This document shows positions 1 to 6,077 of a stretch of DNA of 7,376 nucleotides, piece by piece (the stretch's first letter is position 1; every line of letters begins with the position of its first letter). The notes below the pieces were generated by a model. The model ran no database searches and was not told the DNA's origin. It saw only the letters and a list, made by a program, of their open reading frames with translations. The stretch comes from Candidatus Omnitrophota bacterium (GTDB lineage Bacteria > Omnitrophota > Gorgyraeia > 2-01-FULL-45-10). A program made the position numbers and the translations under genes. The stretch covers positions 1-7,376 of the forward strand of contig JAUYDB010000259.1 of assembly GCA_030691985.1 (NCBI GenBank), given 5' to 3'.

Positions 1-960
1 GTTCGTGACGAAAAGGTCGTCTCCGACTATCTGGATCTTCTTCCCGAGTTTATCGGTGAGCTTCTTCCACCCGTCCCAATCGTCTTCCGCAAGCCCGTCC
101 TCTATTGAAACGATCGGATATCTTTCTACCCACCGGCTGTAAAATTTTATCATATCATCGCTCGAATTTTTCTTCTTCGGTTCCGCCTCCAGTATATATT
201 TGCCGTCTTCGTAAAAGGAGCTGGAGGCAGGGTCGAGCGCGATATATATGTCTTTCCCCGCTTTGTATCCGCTCTTTTCTATCGCGGCCAAAATAACTTC
301 TACCGCCTCTTTATTAGATTTGAGATCCGGGGCGAATCCCCCCTCGTCGCCGACAGAGGTAGAAAGCTTTTTGTCATGGAGTATCTTTTTTAAATTATGA
401 AAAACCTCCGCGCCCCAGCGCAGCGCCTCTTTGAAAGAATCGGCCCCTATGGGCATTATCATGAATTCCTGAAGGTCGACATTGTTGTCAGCGTGAGAAC
501 CCCCGTTCAATATATTCATCATCGGTATGGGCAAGGTCTTCGCCTTATCGCCGCCTATATACCTGTATAAAGGCATGCATTTAGAATCCGCGGCCGCTTT
601 CGCTATCGCCAGGGATGCGCCAAGAATGGCATTCGCGCCCAGCCTGCCTTTGTTCGCTGTCCCATCGAGATCGATAAGCAGTTTATCCAATTCGCCCTGC
701 ATGAGCGCGTCCTTGCCTTTAAGGGCTTTCTTTATCTCGCCGTTTACGTTCGCGACAGCCTTCGCGACACCCTTGCCGAGATAGCGCGCGTTATCGCCAT
801 CGCGAAGCTCAACCGCTTCATGCTCGCCCGTTGACGCGCCGCTTGGGACAGCCGCGCGTCCGAATGAACCGTCTTCTAAAACAACCTCGGCCTCAACCGT
901 CGGATTCCCCCTCGAATCCAGTATCTCGCGGGCCTTCACATCTTTGATATTCGTATTCAT
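1..960 (-). CDS. eno: Enolase (phosphopyruvate hydratase), C-terminus cut by window edge
   Basis: Enolase converts 2-phosphoglycerate to phosphoenolpyruvate in glycolysis and gluconeogenesis, in the cytoplasm with Mg2+. The visible 320 residues begin MNTNIKDVKAREILDSRGNP and show the family landmarks in order: the mobile loop SGASTG near residue 40, HADNNVDLQEFMIMP in the middle, the catalytic glutamate E206 in SVGDEGGFAP, and the metal ligands D243 (IALDPASSSFY), E287 (SIEDGLAEDD) and the DD pair at 314-315 (VGDDLFVTN). About 110 residues are missing beyond the left edge compared with the usual 430, including the catalytic lysine region. The start ATG overlaps the purN stop (ATGA). A purine-rich GGGAGAAG lies about 12 nt upstream, inside purN, so translation is probably coupled. 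Nothing in the visible part looks damaged. Identity is very secure. Confidence 0.97.
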   Translation of the reverse strand, partial: MNTNIKDVKAREILDSRGNPTVEAEVVLEDGSFGRAAVPSGASTGEHEAVELRDGDNARYLGKGVAKAVANVNGEIKKALKGKDALMQGELDKLLIDLDGTANKGRLGANAILGASLAIAKAAADSKCMPLYRYIGGDKAKTLPIPMMNILNGGSHADNNVDLQEFMIMPIGADSFKEALRWGAEVFHNLKKILHDKKLSTSVGDEGGFAPDLKSNKEAVEVILAAIEKSGYKAGKDIYIALDPASSSFYEDGKYILEAEPKKKNSSDDMIKFYSRWVERYPIVSIEDGLAEDDWDGWKKLTDKLGKKIQIVGDDLFVTN

Positions 961-1556
961 AATATTTTTACTCTTCTCCCTTCTATTTTTAACCTTCCTT
1001 CGACGAAAAACTTTATCGCCTCAGGGTATATCCTGTGTTCGGCTTTGTGAACACGCTGCGAAAGCGCCTCTTCCGTATCATCGCCTTTCACCTCGACAGC
1101 CGCCTGTAGAATTATGGGGCCGTTGTCGAGTTTCTCGTCGACAAAATGGGCCGTCGGGCCGGTCACCTTTACGCCGTAATCGAGGGCATCCTTAATTCCG
1201 CGCGTCCCTTTAAATGAAGGAAGAAGCGCCGGGTGGATATTGATAATCCTGTTTTTATACTCTTTTATAAAATAAGGGCTGATGATCCTCATAAAACCTG
1301 CCAACACTACAAGACCGACATCCTTCTTCTTCAAATTCTTCACAACTTCCTTATCAAACTCTTCCCGCGTTTTAAAATCCTTGGGGTCTAAAACAAACGT
1401 CTCGATCCCGGCGGTGCGGGCTCTTGTAAGGCTAAAGGCGCTCTTATTGTCGCTTACGACAAGCGCGATTTTAGCCGGTACGTACCCGCTCTTTACGCTA
1501 TCGATAATAGCCTGAAGGTTCGTTCCATTCCCCGAACAAAGCACCGCGATATTCAT
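957..1556 (-). CDS. purN: Phosphoribosylglycinamide formyltransferase (GAR transformylase)
   Basis: PurN transfers a formyl group from 10-formyltetrahydrofolate to glycinamide ribonucleotide, the third step of de novo purine synthesis, in the cytoplasm. The 199-residue product matches the family length. With the start chosen here, MNIAVLCSGNGTNLQAIID has the substrate phosphate loop at G11-T12-N13. The catalytic triad falls at N106 and H108 (INIHPALLPSFKG) and D144 (DEKLDNGPII), the same numbers I recall for the E. coli enzyme. A longer reading frame opens at 1619, but its extra 21 residues come from a repeat element, and a GAGG Shine-Dalgarno lies just before the ATG at 1556. The gene overlaps eno by 4 nt downstream. 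Upstream it is separated from the DUF5989 gene by a palindromic repeat, so it may start a new transcript. The purN-eno pairing is metabolically unrelated. Confidence 0.95.
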   Translation of the reverse strand: MNIAVLCSGNGTNLQAIIDSVKSGYVPAKIALVVSDNKSAFSLTRARTAGIETFVLDPKDFKTREEFDKEVVKNLKKKDVGLVVLAGFMRIISPYFIKEYKNRIINIHPALLPSFKGTRGIKDALDYGVKVTGPTAHFVDEKLDNGPIILQAAVEVKGDDTEEALSQRVHKAEHRIYPEAIKFFVEGRLKIEGRRVKIL

Positions 1557-1559
1557 GTC

Positions 1560-1565
1560 GCCTCG
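1560..1565 (-). promoter_or_regulatory. Ribosome binding site that fixes the purN start
   Basis: On the minus strand CGAGGC lies 3 nt before the ATG at 1556, with its GAGG core 4 nt away. This supports the short PurN start rather than the upstream ATG at 1619, which lies inside the repeat. The rnfG start has the same CGAGGC at a similar position, followed by AAAACATGAAT. Confidence 0.6.
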
Positions 1566-1577
1566 ATATAGTAGTAA

Positions 1578-1667
1578 TAATACGACGCTTTTTAGCGTAT
1601 AGCGGATAGGAGAAGTCATACGACTTACTATACGCTATCCGCTAAACGCTATACGCTAACCCTGTTG
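1578..1667. repeat. Heptad-based palindromic repeat, copy A (upstream of purN)
   Basis: A 90-bp imperfect palindrome made of degenerate 7-bp units AGCG(T/G)(A/T)T in converging orientation. On the plus strand the left arm carries two units (AGCGTAT, AGCGGAT) and the right arm four in reverse complement (ATACGCT, ATCCGCT, AAACGCT, ATACGCT). The centre is AAGTC-ATAC-GACTT at 1613-1626. The same element recurs at 7231-7328: both begin TAATACGAC, share TTTAGCGTATAGCGGATAG in the left arm and CGACTTACTATACGCTAT from the centre outward, and end near GTTG. It could fold into a long hairpin in the transcript. No T-run follows it in the direction of transcription, so I do not call it a terminator. Its origin and role are unknown; a non-autonomous mobile repeat or a regulatory or protein-binding array are both possible. 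Confidence 0.85.
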
Positions 1668-1674
1668 TCTGACT

Positions 1675-1833
1675 CTAAAACAGCGTATAAATAAACGGCG
1701 CGACAACGCTCGATTCCGTAAATATTATAAGAAGCCCGAGCAGGAAGAGCATTATAATAATGGGGAAAAGCCACCACCTCTTCCGTGTCATAAGAAAACC
1801 CCATAGCTCTCTGAAGAATCCGCTATTACCCAT
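1675..1833 (-). CDS. DUF5989/SxtK-like small membrane protein (52 aa)
   Basis: This short gene encodes MGNSGFFRELWGFLMTRKRW followed by a single hydrophobic segment (about residues 21-38) and the tail VVAPFIYTLF, ending in TAG. The layout is characteristic of the DUF5989 family as I know it: an RELW-FL start, a basic KRWW patch, one membrane helix, and a (A)PFIYTLF end. These roughly 50-residue proteins are typically found next to carbamoyltransferases and SxtJ-like proteins, as here. The ATG at 1833 is the only possible start, because a stop codon lies six codons upstream in frame. A GGGG stretch about 8 nt before the ATG may serve as ribosome binding site. The biochemical function is unknown; a membrane partner of the carbamoyltransferase is an inference from context. 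It is easily missed because of its length. Confidence 0.85.
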   Translation of the reverse strand: MGNSGFFRELWGFLMTRKRWWLFPIIIMLFLLGLLIIFTESSVVAPFIYTLF

Positions 1834-1847
1834 TAATGCGCCCCATC

Positions 1848-1888
1848 CCTAGTAAATTGTAACATAAATTTTTGATAGTAGTCTTCCC
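1848..1888 (-). promoter_or_regulatory. Possible promoter before the DUF5989 gene
   Basis: An AT-rich island carries a TGTTACAAT sequence on the minus strand, an extended -10 element with TACAAT at 1856-1861. A weak -35 candidate (AAGACT) lies 18 nt further upstream. Initiation about 7 nt downstream would leave a leader of about 15 nt before the ATG at 1833. This is a pattern match only. It would allow the small gene to be expressed separately from the operon upstream, from which it is separated by an inverted repeat. Confidence 0.25.
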
Positions 1889-1982
1889 TCTCCCCTACGG
1901 GGAGAGGGCTAGGGTGAGGGGGAGGTAAAGATCGAGGCACATTTACCCCTCATCCTAACCTTCTCCCCAAAGGGGAGAAGGG
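1884..1982. repeat. REP-doublet (REPIN/MITE-like) inverted repeat
   Basis: Two related hairpins face each other. The left one is CCCTCTCCCC-TAC-GGGGAGAGGG (1886-1908), a perfect 10-bp stem. The right one is CCTTCTCCCC-AAA-GGGGAGAAGG (1959-1981), also a perfect 10-bp stem. Beyond the hairpins, the left tail TAGGGTGAGGGG (1910-1921) is mirrored on the opposite strand by TAGGATGAGGGG (1946-1957), and the arms continue into GGTAAA/TTTACC. A unique 12-bp centre separates them. Each half resembles the C-rich REP-like repeats ending in AGGGTGAGGGG that occur in many bacterial genomes (from memory). The doublet form is typical of elements moved in trans by a REP-associated transposase. None is encoded here. 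It fills the gap between the SxtJ-like and DUF5989 genes. Confidence 0.8.
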
Positions 1983-2013
1983 ATTTCATATAAGAAACTC
2001 GCTTTACAAAGTA

Positions 2014-2427
2014 CTAATATTGATTTTCGTAACTTTCCCTGCTCTTTTTTTCCCCGCTCCTGTATATCCAATAAGACGCTTTTCCCCGGTCTATGCGCTC
2101 ATCAAGGACGTCTCTCCTCAATATTTTCATAATCAAACTCATCGGCGTAATAAGCGCGTAAAATAGAATAACCAGGATAAGGCGGCTTGAGAAAAAACCG
2201 ATGACAATCGAAAACGCCATCCATATTCTCTGGAACGGCCTGAGCGCCGGCGGCAAAGATAAGCCCAAAGCTATCAAAATAAAACCTGCCCCGAGAAAAT
2301 AGGGCCAGGCCGGCCTACTCCGCCACAGGCCGACGCCACCTAAGATAACAAGAATCGCGCCTATCGTCAAGCCAAACTCACGCAAGGCCTTTTTATCGCT
2401 CTTTATCGCTTTGATCTCATCCCGCAT
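2014..2427 (-). CDS. SxtJ-like membrane protein
   Basis: A 137-residue membrane protein. After a charged N-terminus come hydrophobic segments at about 18-35 and 42-59 and a longer one at about 70-100 that may span once or twice. A basic, polar C-terminus includes KASYWIYRSG near 116-125. The pattern LREFGL...RSRPAWPYFLGAG...LRPFQRIWM...SRLILVILFYALITP...ASYWI fits the SxtJ family known beside carbamoyltransferases. The start ATG has an AGGG about 9 nt upstream. It follows the carbamoyltransferase after 109 bp of G-rich tandem repeat and precedes a DUF5989 gene, completing the sxtI-J-K-like trio. Its role is unknown; a membrane anchor or partner for the carbamoyltransferase or its substrate is inference only. 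Family assignment is from remembered motifs. Confidence 0.85.
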   Translation of the reverse strand: MRDEIKAIKSDKKALREFGLTIGAILVILGGVGLWRSRPAWPYFLGAGFILIALGLSLPPALRPFQRIWMAFSIVIGFFSSRLILVILFYALITPMSLIMKILRRDVLDERIDRGKASYWIYRSGEKKSRESYENQY

Positions 2428-2453
2428 ATAGCCGCACCCTTATTCACCCCTGT

Positions 2454-2537
2454 ACACCCTTGTCTCCCTTACCCCTTATCTCCCCCACCCCTTATTTCCC
2501 CTACCCCTTATTTCCCCTTCTCTTCCCCTATTTTCCC
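2454..2537. repeat. G-rich 16-bp tandem repeat (minisatellite), potential G-quadruplex
   Basis: Three near-identical 16-bp units occur at 2470-2485, 2486-2501 and 2502-2517. The plus-strand consensus is TACCCCTTATTTCCCC, with one C at the first position and one T-to-C change. More degenerate units flank them at 2454-2469 and about 2522-2537. The coding (minus) strand is therefore very G-rich, with runs of 3-5 G separated by AAATAA, TA or T. This satisfies the usual four-run G-quadruplex pattern several times over. The units contain TAA and TAG, and 16 is not a multiple of 3, so the stretch is not coding. It starts right at the carbamoyltransferase stop codon and occupies most of the 109-bp gap before the SxtJ-like gene. 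Confidence 0.8.
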
Positions 2538-4354
2538 TAATCCAGTTCGTACGTCTTTAACCAATCGATATCTTTATCGAGCGGTTTCTGAGACTGTTTT
2601 TCAAGGAGGCAATTGCCCATTATAAGGTAGTCCATGTTGGTCCGCATAAAACATGTATACGCGTGCTCAGGCGATTCCACGATCGGCTCGCCCCTTACGT
2701 TAAAAGACGTGTTTATTATTACCGGGCATCCGTACTTCTCGTAGAATTTTTTTATCATGTCATAAAAGACGGGATTCGTCCGGCGACATATGGTCTGCAC
2801 GCGCGCGGAATGATCGACGTGCGTAACGGCCGGTATCGCGCTTCGTGAGACATAGAGCCGCGCAAGGCCGAATAACCCCTCCTCGGATACATCAACCCGG
2901 CGCCTTTTCGATTGAGCGACAGGTGCGACGAAAAGCATGTAAGGGCTTGTCGATGTGATATCAAAATATTCCGAGGCCTTTTCTTCCAGCACGGATGGGG
3001 CGAAAGGCCTGAAGCTCTCCCTGAATTTTATCTTAATGTTCATCAATTCTTGCATCTTGGCGGATCTCGCGTCGGCGATTATACTGCGCGCTCCGAGGGC
3101 GCGGGGCCCGAATTCCATTCTGCCCTCGAACCAGCCGATCACTTTTTCTGAAGCTATGAGATCGGCTATCCTTTCAGGTATCTCATCGTCTTTTAGTAAA
3201 ACGTAAGGGGCGTTTTTCGCTTCAAGAAATTTAATTATTTCGTCACTGGCATATTCCGGCCCCAGGAAGGAGCCTTTCTGGTAATCGTGGACGTCGTCGG
3301 CATTCCGCGCGTTGCCAAGATACTGATACCAGGTAAAGAGCGCGGCGCCAAGCGCCCCTCCCGCGTCTCCGGCTGCCGGCTGAACCCATACGCCTTTAAA
3401 AGGCGTCTCGCGCAAGATCCTGCCGTTCCCGACGCAATTTAAAGCGACTCCGCCTCCCAGCGTAAGATATTCTTTGCCGGTCACTTTATGCGCGTGCCGC
3501 GCCATCCTGAGCATAGCCTCTTCCGTAACATCCTGTATTGAACACGCCAGGTCCATGTCTCTCTGGGTAAGGATTGATTCGGGTTTTCTGGGAGGGCCGC
3601 CGAATAAGTTATGAAATTTTTCATTGGTCATTGTAAGGCCGGCGCAGTAATTGAAGTATTTCATATTAAGCCTGAATGAGCCGTCTTCCTTAAGGTCAAT
3701 CAGTTCATCTTTTATAACTTCTGTGTAAACGGGCCTTCCGTAAGGGGCAAGCCCCATAACCTTATATTCGCCGGAATTTACCTTAAATCCGGTATAATAA
3801 GTGAAGGCGGAATATAAAAGGCCCAATGAATGCGGAAATTTTATCTCGGCATTAAACGAAATGGTATTGCCGCAGCCGACGCCGAAACTGGCGGTAGTCC
3901 ATTCGCCGACGCCGTCCATGGTAAGTATGGCCGCTTCTTTATAGGGAGAAGGAAAGAAGGCGCTTGCGGCATGGGCTTCATGATGTTCCGGGAAAATTAT
4001 CGCTTGGTCATAACCAAGTTCCTTCTTTATCAATTCCCTGATCCATAACTTTTTCTTCATCCACATAGGGATCGCTTTGATAAAGGAGTTTATGCCGCGC
4101 GGGGCATAGGCAAGGTAGGTCTCAAGTATCCTTTCGAATTTGATGAACGGCTTTTCGTAGAAAGAGATGTAATCCACGTCTTTTATGGATATCTTCGCCT
4201 CCTCGAGGCAGAAATGGACGGCATTTTTGGGAAATGAGAAGTCGTGTTTCTTGCGCGTGAAGCGCTCTTCCTGTGCCGCGGCTATTATGTCGCCGTCTCT
4301 TATTATAGCGGCGGCGGAATCATAATAAAAGTGCGAAAGACCGAGAATGTGCAT
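2537..4354 (-). CDS. Carbamoyltransferase of the NodU/CmcH/TobZ/SxtI family
   Basis: These enzymes use carbamoyl phosphate and ATP to form carbamoyladenylate and pass the carbamoyl group to a hydroxyl of a sugar, antibiotic or other acceptor. The 605-residue length is typical. The N-terminal Kae1-like half starts MHILGLSHFYYDSAAAIIRD and carries HHEAHAAS with H124 and H128, the LTMDGVGEWTTAS loop with D147, GGGVALNCVGNGRI near 300-313, and D330 in PAAGDAGGALG. These fit the metal ligands I recall for TobZ (two His, two Asp). The YrdC-like C-terminal part shows WFEGRMEFGPRALGARSI (408-425), FRESFRPFAPS (444-454), THVDHSARVQ (511-520) and NTSFNVRGEPIVESPEHA. The enzyme is complete with no disrupted motif. 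It starts 1 nt after the thioredoxin stop, so it is probably coupled to the Rnf operon. The acceptor substrate cannot be read from the sequence. Confidence 0.95.
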   Translation of the reverse strand: MHILGLSHFYYDSAAAIIRDGDIIAAAQEERFTRKKHDFSFPKNAVHFCLEEAKISIKDVDYISFYEKPFIKFERILETYLAYAPRGINSFIKAIPMWMKKKLWIRELIKKELGYDQAIIFPEHHEAHAASAFFPSPYKEAAILTMDGVGEWTTASFGVGCGNTISFNAEIKFPHSLGLLYSAFTYYTGFKVNSGEYKVMGLAPYGRPVYTEVIKDELIDLKEDGSFRLNMKYFNYCAGLTMTNEKFHNLFGGPPRKPESILTQRDMDLACSIQDVTEEAMLRMARHAHKVTGKEYLTLGGGVALNCVGNGRILRETPFKGVWVQPAAGDAGGALGAALFTWYQYLGNARNADDVHDYQKGSFLGPEYASDEIIKFLEAKNAPYVLLKDDEIPERIADLIASEKVIGWFEGRMEFGPRALGARSIIADARSAKMQELMNIKIKFRESFRPFAPSVLEEKASEYFDITSTSPYMLFVAPVAQSKRRRVDVSEEGLFGLARLYVSRSAIPAVTHVDHSARVQTICRRTNPVFYDMIKKFYEKYGCPVIINTSFNVRGEPIVESPEHAYTCFMRTNMDYLIMGNCLLEKQSQKPLDKDIDWLKTYELD

Positions 4355-4355
4355 A

Positions 4356-4673
4356 TCAGTCGATAAGCGATTTGATCTTCGCCTCTATGGCCTCTTTAGG
4401 ATTAACGCCGATCATCCGGGCGGACTCCTTCCCGTCTTTAAAAAGGACGAGTGTCGGGATGTTCAGCACCGAAAGCTCGGTCGCTATATCGGGGGCCTCG
4501 TCAACGTTCAACTTCAGCACCTTGACCTTCCCCTTAAATTCTTCCGCCAGACTTTCGACTACCGGCGCGATTATTTTACACGGCATGCACCACGGCGCCC
4601 AGAAGTCAACTAGCACCGGCTTATCGGATTCCATAACTTCCTTCATGAAATTATCTTGCGTCAGCTCTACCAT
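4356..4673 (-). CDS. trxA: Thioredoxin with WCMPC active site
   Basis: A 105-residue single-domain thioredoxin, a cytosolic dithiol-disulfide reductase. The redox centre is W28-C29-M30-P31-C32 within DFWAPWCMPCK. D23 corresponds to the buried acid, P73 in LNIPTL is the cis-proline facing the active site, and FKDGKESARMIG forms the last strands and glycine turn. Length and start (MVELTQDNF) are normal and there is no signal peptide. The active site differs from the common WCGPC by methionine in place of glycine, so the redox potential or partner choice may differ. It is embedded in an operon: 1 nt after the rnfB stop and 1 nt before the carbamoyltransferase start. An AAGGGGA ribosome binding site lies within the end of rnfB. 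The symbol is by family; the physiological partner is unknown. Confidence 0.93.
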   Translation of the reverse strand: MVELTQDNFMKEVMESDKPVLVDFWAPWCMPCKIIAPVVESLAEEFKGKVKVLKLNVDEAPDIATELSVLNIPTLVLFKDGKESARMIGVNPKEAIEAKIKSLID

Positions 4674-4674
4674 T

Positions 4675-5472
4675 TTACTGTCCCCTTTTTAAGATAACCT
4701 TTGTCGGGCAGGCCTCGAAACAAATACCCATATTTCGGCACTTGCCCGGATCTATCCGCGAAAGATTCGATTCGACCTTCACCGCGCCGGCAGGGCACGC
4801 CTTCTCGCATTTAAAACACGCTATACACCCGGACTTACAGGCCTTTGCCGTAACGCCGCCGGAGTCCTTTGAACTGCATTTGACATAATAATTACACGCC
4901 TCGGGCAAGAGAATAAAGAGATTCTTCGGGCACGCCTTTACGCAATTACCGCATGCGTTGCACTTCGCGGCGTCGACTACCGGAAGGCCATCCTCTCCAA
5001 TCGTTATCGCGCCGAAAGGGCAGACGGAAACGCAGTCACCGAGGCCGATACAGCCGAAGGCGCAGGCTTTTTGGCCGCCAAAGACGAGCGAGGCCGCTTT
5101 ACAGCTGCGTATGCCCTGATACAGATATTTGTCCTTCGCCCTTTTGCCGCCGTTGCAGAGGATAGTCGCGACGGTCTTCACTTTCGGTGCGTGATCTACG
5201 CCTAAAAGCTCGGCGATAGACTTTCGCGCTTCCTCATTGCTGACAGCGCAGCCTGCCGGCAGCGCCTCGCCTTTCTTCAGCGCCTCGGCGAATCCCGCGC
5301 ATCCCGCCTTACCGCAGGCCCCGCAATTCGCGCCGGGCAGCGCAGACATTATCTTAAATATCAGCGGATCGACTTCTATGCCGAACAACTTCAACACATA
5401 GGCAAGCCCCACCCCGAAGATAATCCCGAGCGCCGCCATCGCCGCGACAGGTATGAGGATCTTTATTATCAT
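4675..5472 (-). CDS. rnfB: Rnf complex subunit B (iron-sulfur protein, electron entry)
   Basis: RnfB accepts electrons from reduced ferredoxin and passes them to the membrane part of the Rnf complex. The 265-residue protein has one N-terminal membrane segment (about 4-30). Next is the Fe-S domain GANCGACGKAGCAGFAEAL with C50, C53, C58 and C75. Then come ferredoxin-type motifs: C137/C141/C147/C151 (C-x3-C-x5-C-x3-CP), C171/C174/C177/C181, C216/C219/C222/C226, and a last one with only C245/C251/C255. The extended C-terminal pair of ferredoxin motifs is longer than in E. coli RsxB and resembles RnfB of anaerobes such as clostridia. In the last motif the second cysteine is replaced by M248, so one cluster may be 3Fe-4S or absent. 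The start overlaps the rnfA stop (ATGA), and thioredoxin follows after 1 nt. Confidence 0.95.
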   Translation of the reverse strand: MIIKILIPVAAMAALGIIFGVGLAYVLKLFGIEVDPLIFKIMSALPGANCGACGKAGCAGFAEALKKGEALPAGCAVSNEEARKSIAELLGVDHAPKVKTVATILCNGGKRAKDKYLYQGIRSCKAASLVFGGQKACAFGCIGLGDCVSVCPFGAITIGEDGLPVVDAAKCNACGNCVKACPKNLFILLPEACNYYVKCSSKDSGGVTAKACKSGCIACFKCEKACPAGAVKVESNLSRIDPGKCRNMGICFEACPTKVILKRGQ

Positions 5473-6077
5473 ATTTTGAACCCGCTGAATCCCAGAAACG
5501 CCATTGACATAAGGCTGGCGATGATAAACGTTATCGGCACATCCTTAAGGCTGTGCGGTATGTCCGCGAATTCCAGCCTTTCCCTTATGCCGGCCATAAG
5601 GAACATCGCAAGCGTATACCCCGCGCCCGCGCCGAAACCCTGCAGGGCCGATTTCAGGAAGCTTCCCGCGATCGCCTTACCGCCCGGGAAGAAGATGTCG
5701 GTATTGAGGACCGCTACGCCGAAGACGGCGCAATTCACAGTGATAAGCGGCAGATATATCCCGAATATCTTATAAAGCACCGGCGCCTTTTTCTGTATCA
5801 CTATCTCCGTAAACTGTACGAATGACGCGATGACTAAAATAAAACTTATGGTCCGCAGATATTCGAGATGATAGGGAACGAGTATAAAATAATATATCAG
5901 CCATGTTATTATCGAAGCGGTCGTGGTAACAAAAGTCACCGCTCCTCCCATCGATATTGCCGGAGAGATGTTCTTCGACACCCCTATGAACGAGCAAAGC
6001 CCGAGGAATCTCGAAAGGATAAAGTTATTTATAAATACCGTGCTTATAAGTATCGTTATGTAACCTGACAGATCCAT
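5469..6077 (-). CDS. rnfA: Rnf complex subunit A (membrane protein)
   Basis: RnfA (NqrE-like) is an integral membrane subunit that, with RnfE, forms the symmetric core holding an iron centre between half-helices. The 202-residue protein is hydrophobic throughout, compatible with the family's six helices. The two family cysteine motifs are present: FILSRFLGLCSFIGVS with C28 and LPLITVNCAVFG with C116. Length and ends (MDLSGYITILISTVFINNF, ending FLGFSGFKI) are typical. The start follows the rnfE stop directly (TAAATG), and the stop overlaps rnfB by 4 nt. The pairing with RnfE and RnfB distinguishes it from the NqrD/NqrE pair of Na+-NQR, where no RnfB occurs. Whether the ion is Na+ or H+ cannot be decided from this sequence. 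Confidence 0.95.
   Translation of the reverse strand: MDLSGYITILISTVFINNFILSRFLGLCSFIGVSKNISPAISMGGAVTFVTTTASIITWLIYYFILVPYHLEYLRTISFILVIASFVQFTEIVIQKKAPVLYKIFGIYLPLITVNCAVFGVAVLNTDIFFPGGKAIAGSFLKSALQGFGAGAGYTLAMFLMAGIRERLEFADIPHSLKDVPITFIIASLMSMAFLGFSGFKI

Noticed and set aside
944..1515. Open frames on the plus strand opposite purN and eno
   Set aside because: They have no recognisable protein motifs and lie antisense to genes with complete catalytic signatures, so they are shadows. The same holds for plus-strand frames opposite the carbamoyltransferase, rnfB, rnfA, rnfE and rnfG.
1557..1619. Upstream start giving a 220-residue PurN
   Set aside because: The extra 21 residues derive from the heptad repeat and the leader. 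Catalytic numbering and the ribosome binding site fit the ATG at 1556.
1886..1981. Rho-independent terminators formed by the C/G-rich hairpins
   Set aside because: The stems are strong but no T-run follows them in the direction of transcription, and the mirrored doublet structure fits a repeat element better.
1914..1989. Short minus-strand frame MKSLLPFGEKVRMRGK... across the REP doublet
   Set aside because: It consists almost entirely of repeat sequence and stops after about 25 codons inside the repeat, with no credible ribosome binding site.
2454..2537. CRISPR array
   Set aside because: The 16-bp units are directly contiguous with no spacers, and no cas genes are near.
2755..2964. Minus-strand 69-codon frame inside the carbamoyltransferase
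   Set aside because: It is in another frame of a fully conserved enzyme and is rich in arginine and serine without motifs; a by-product of the overlapping coding sequence.
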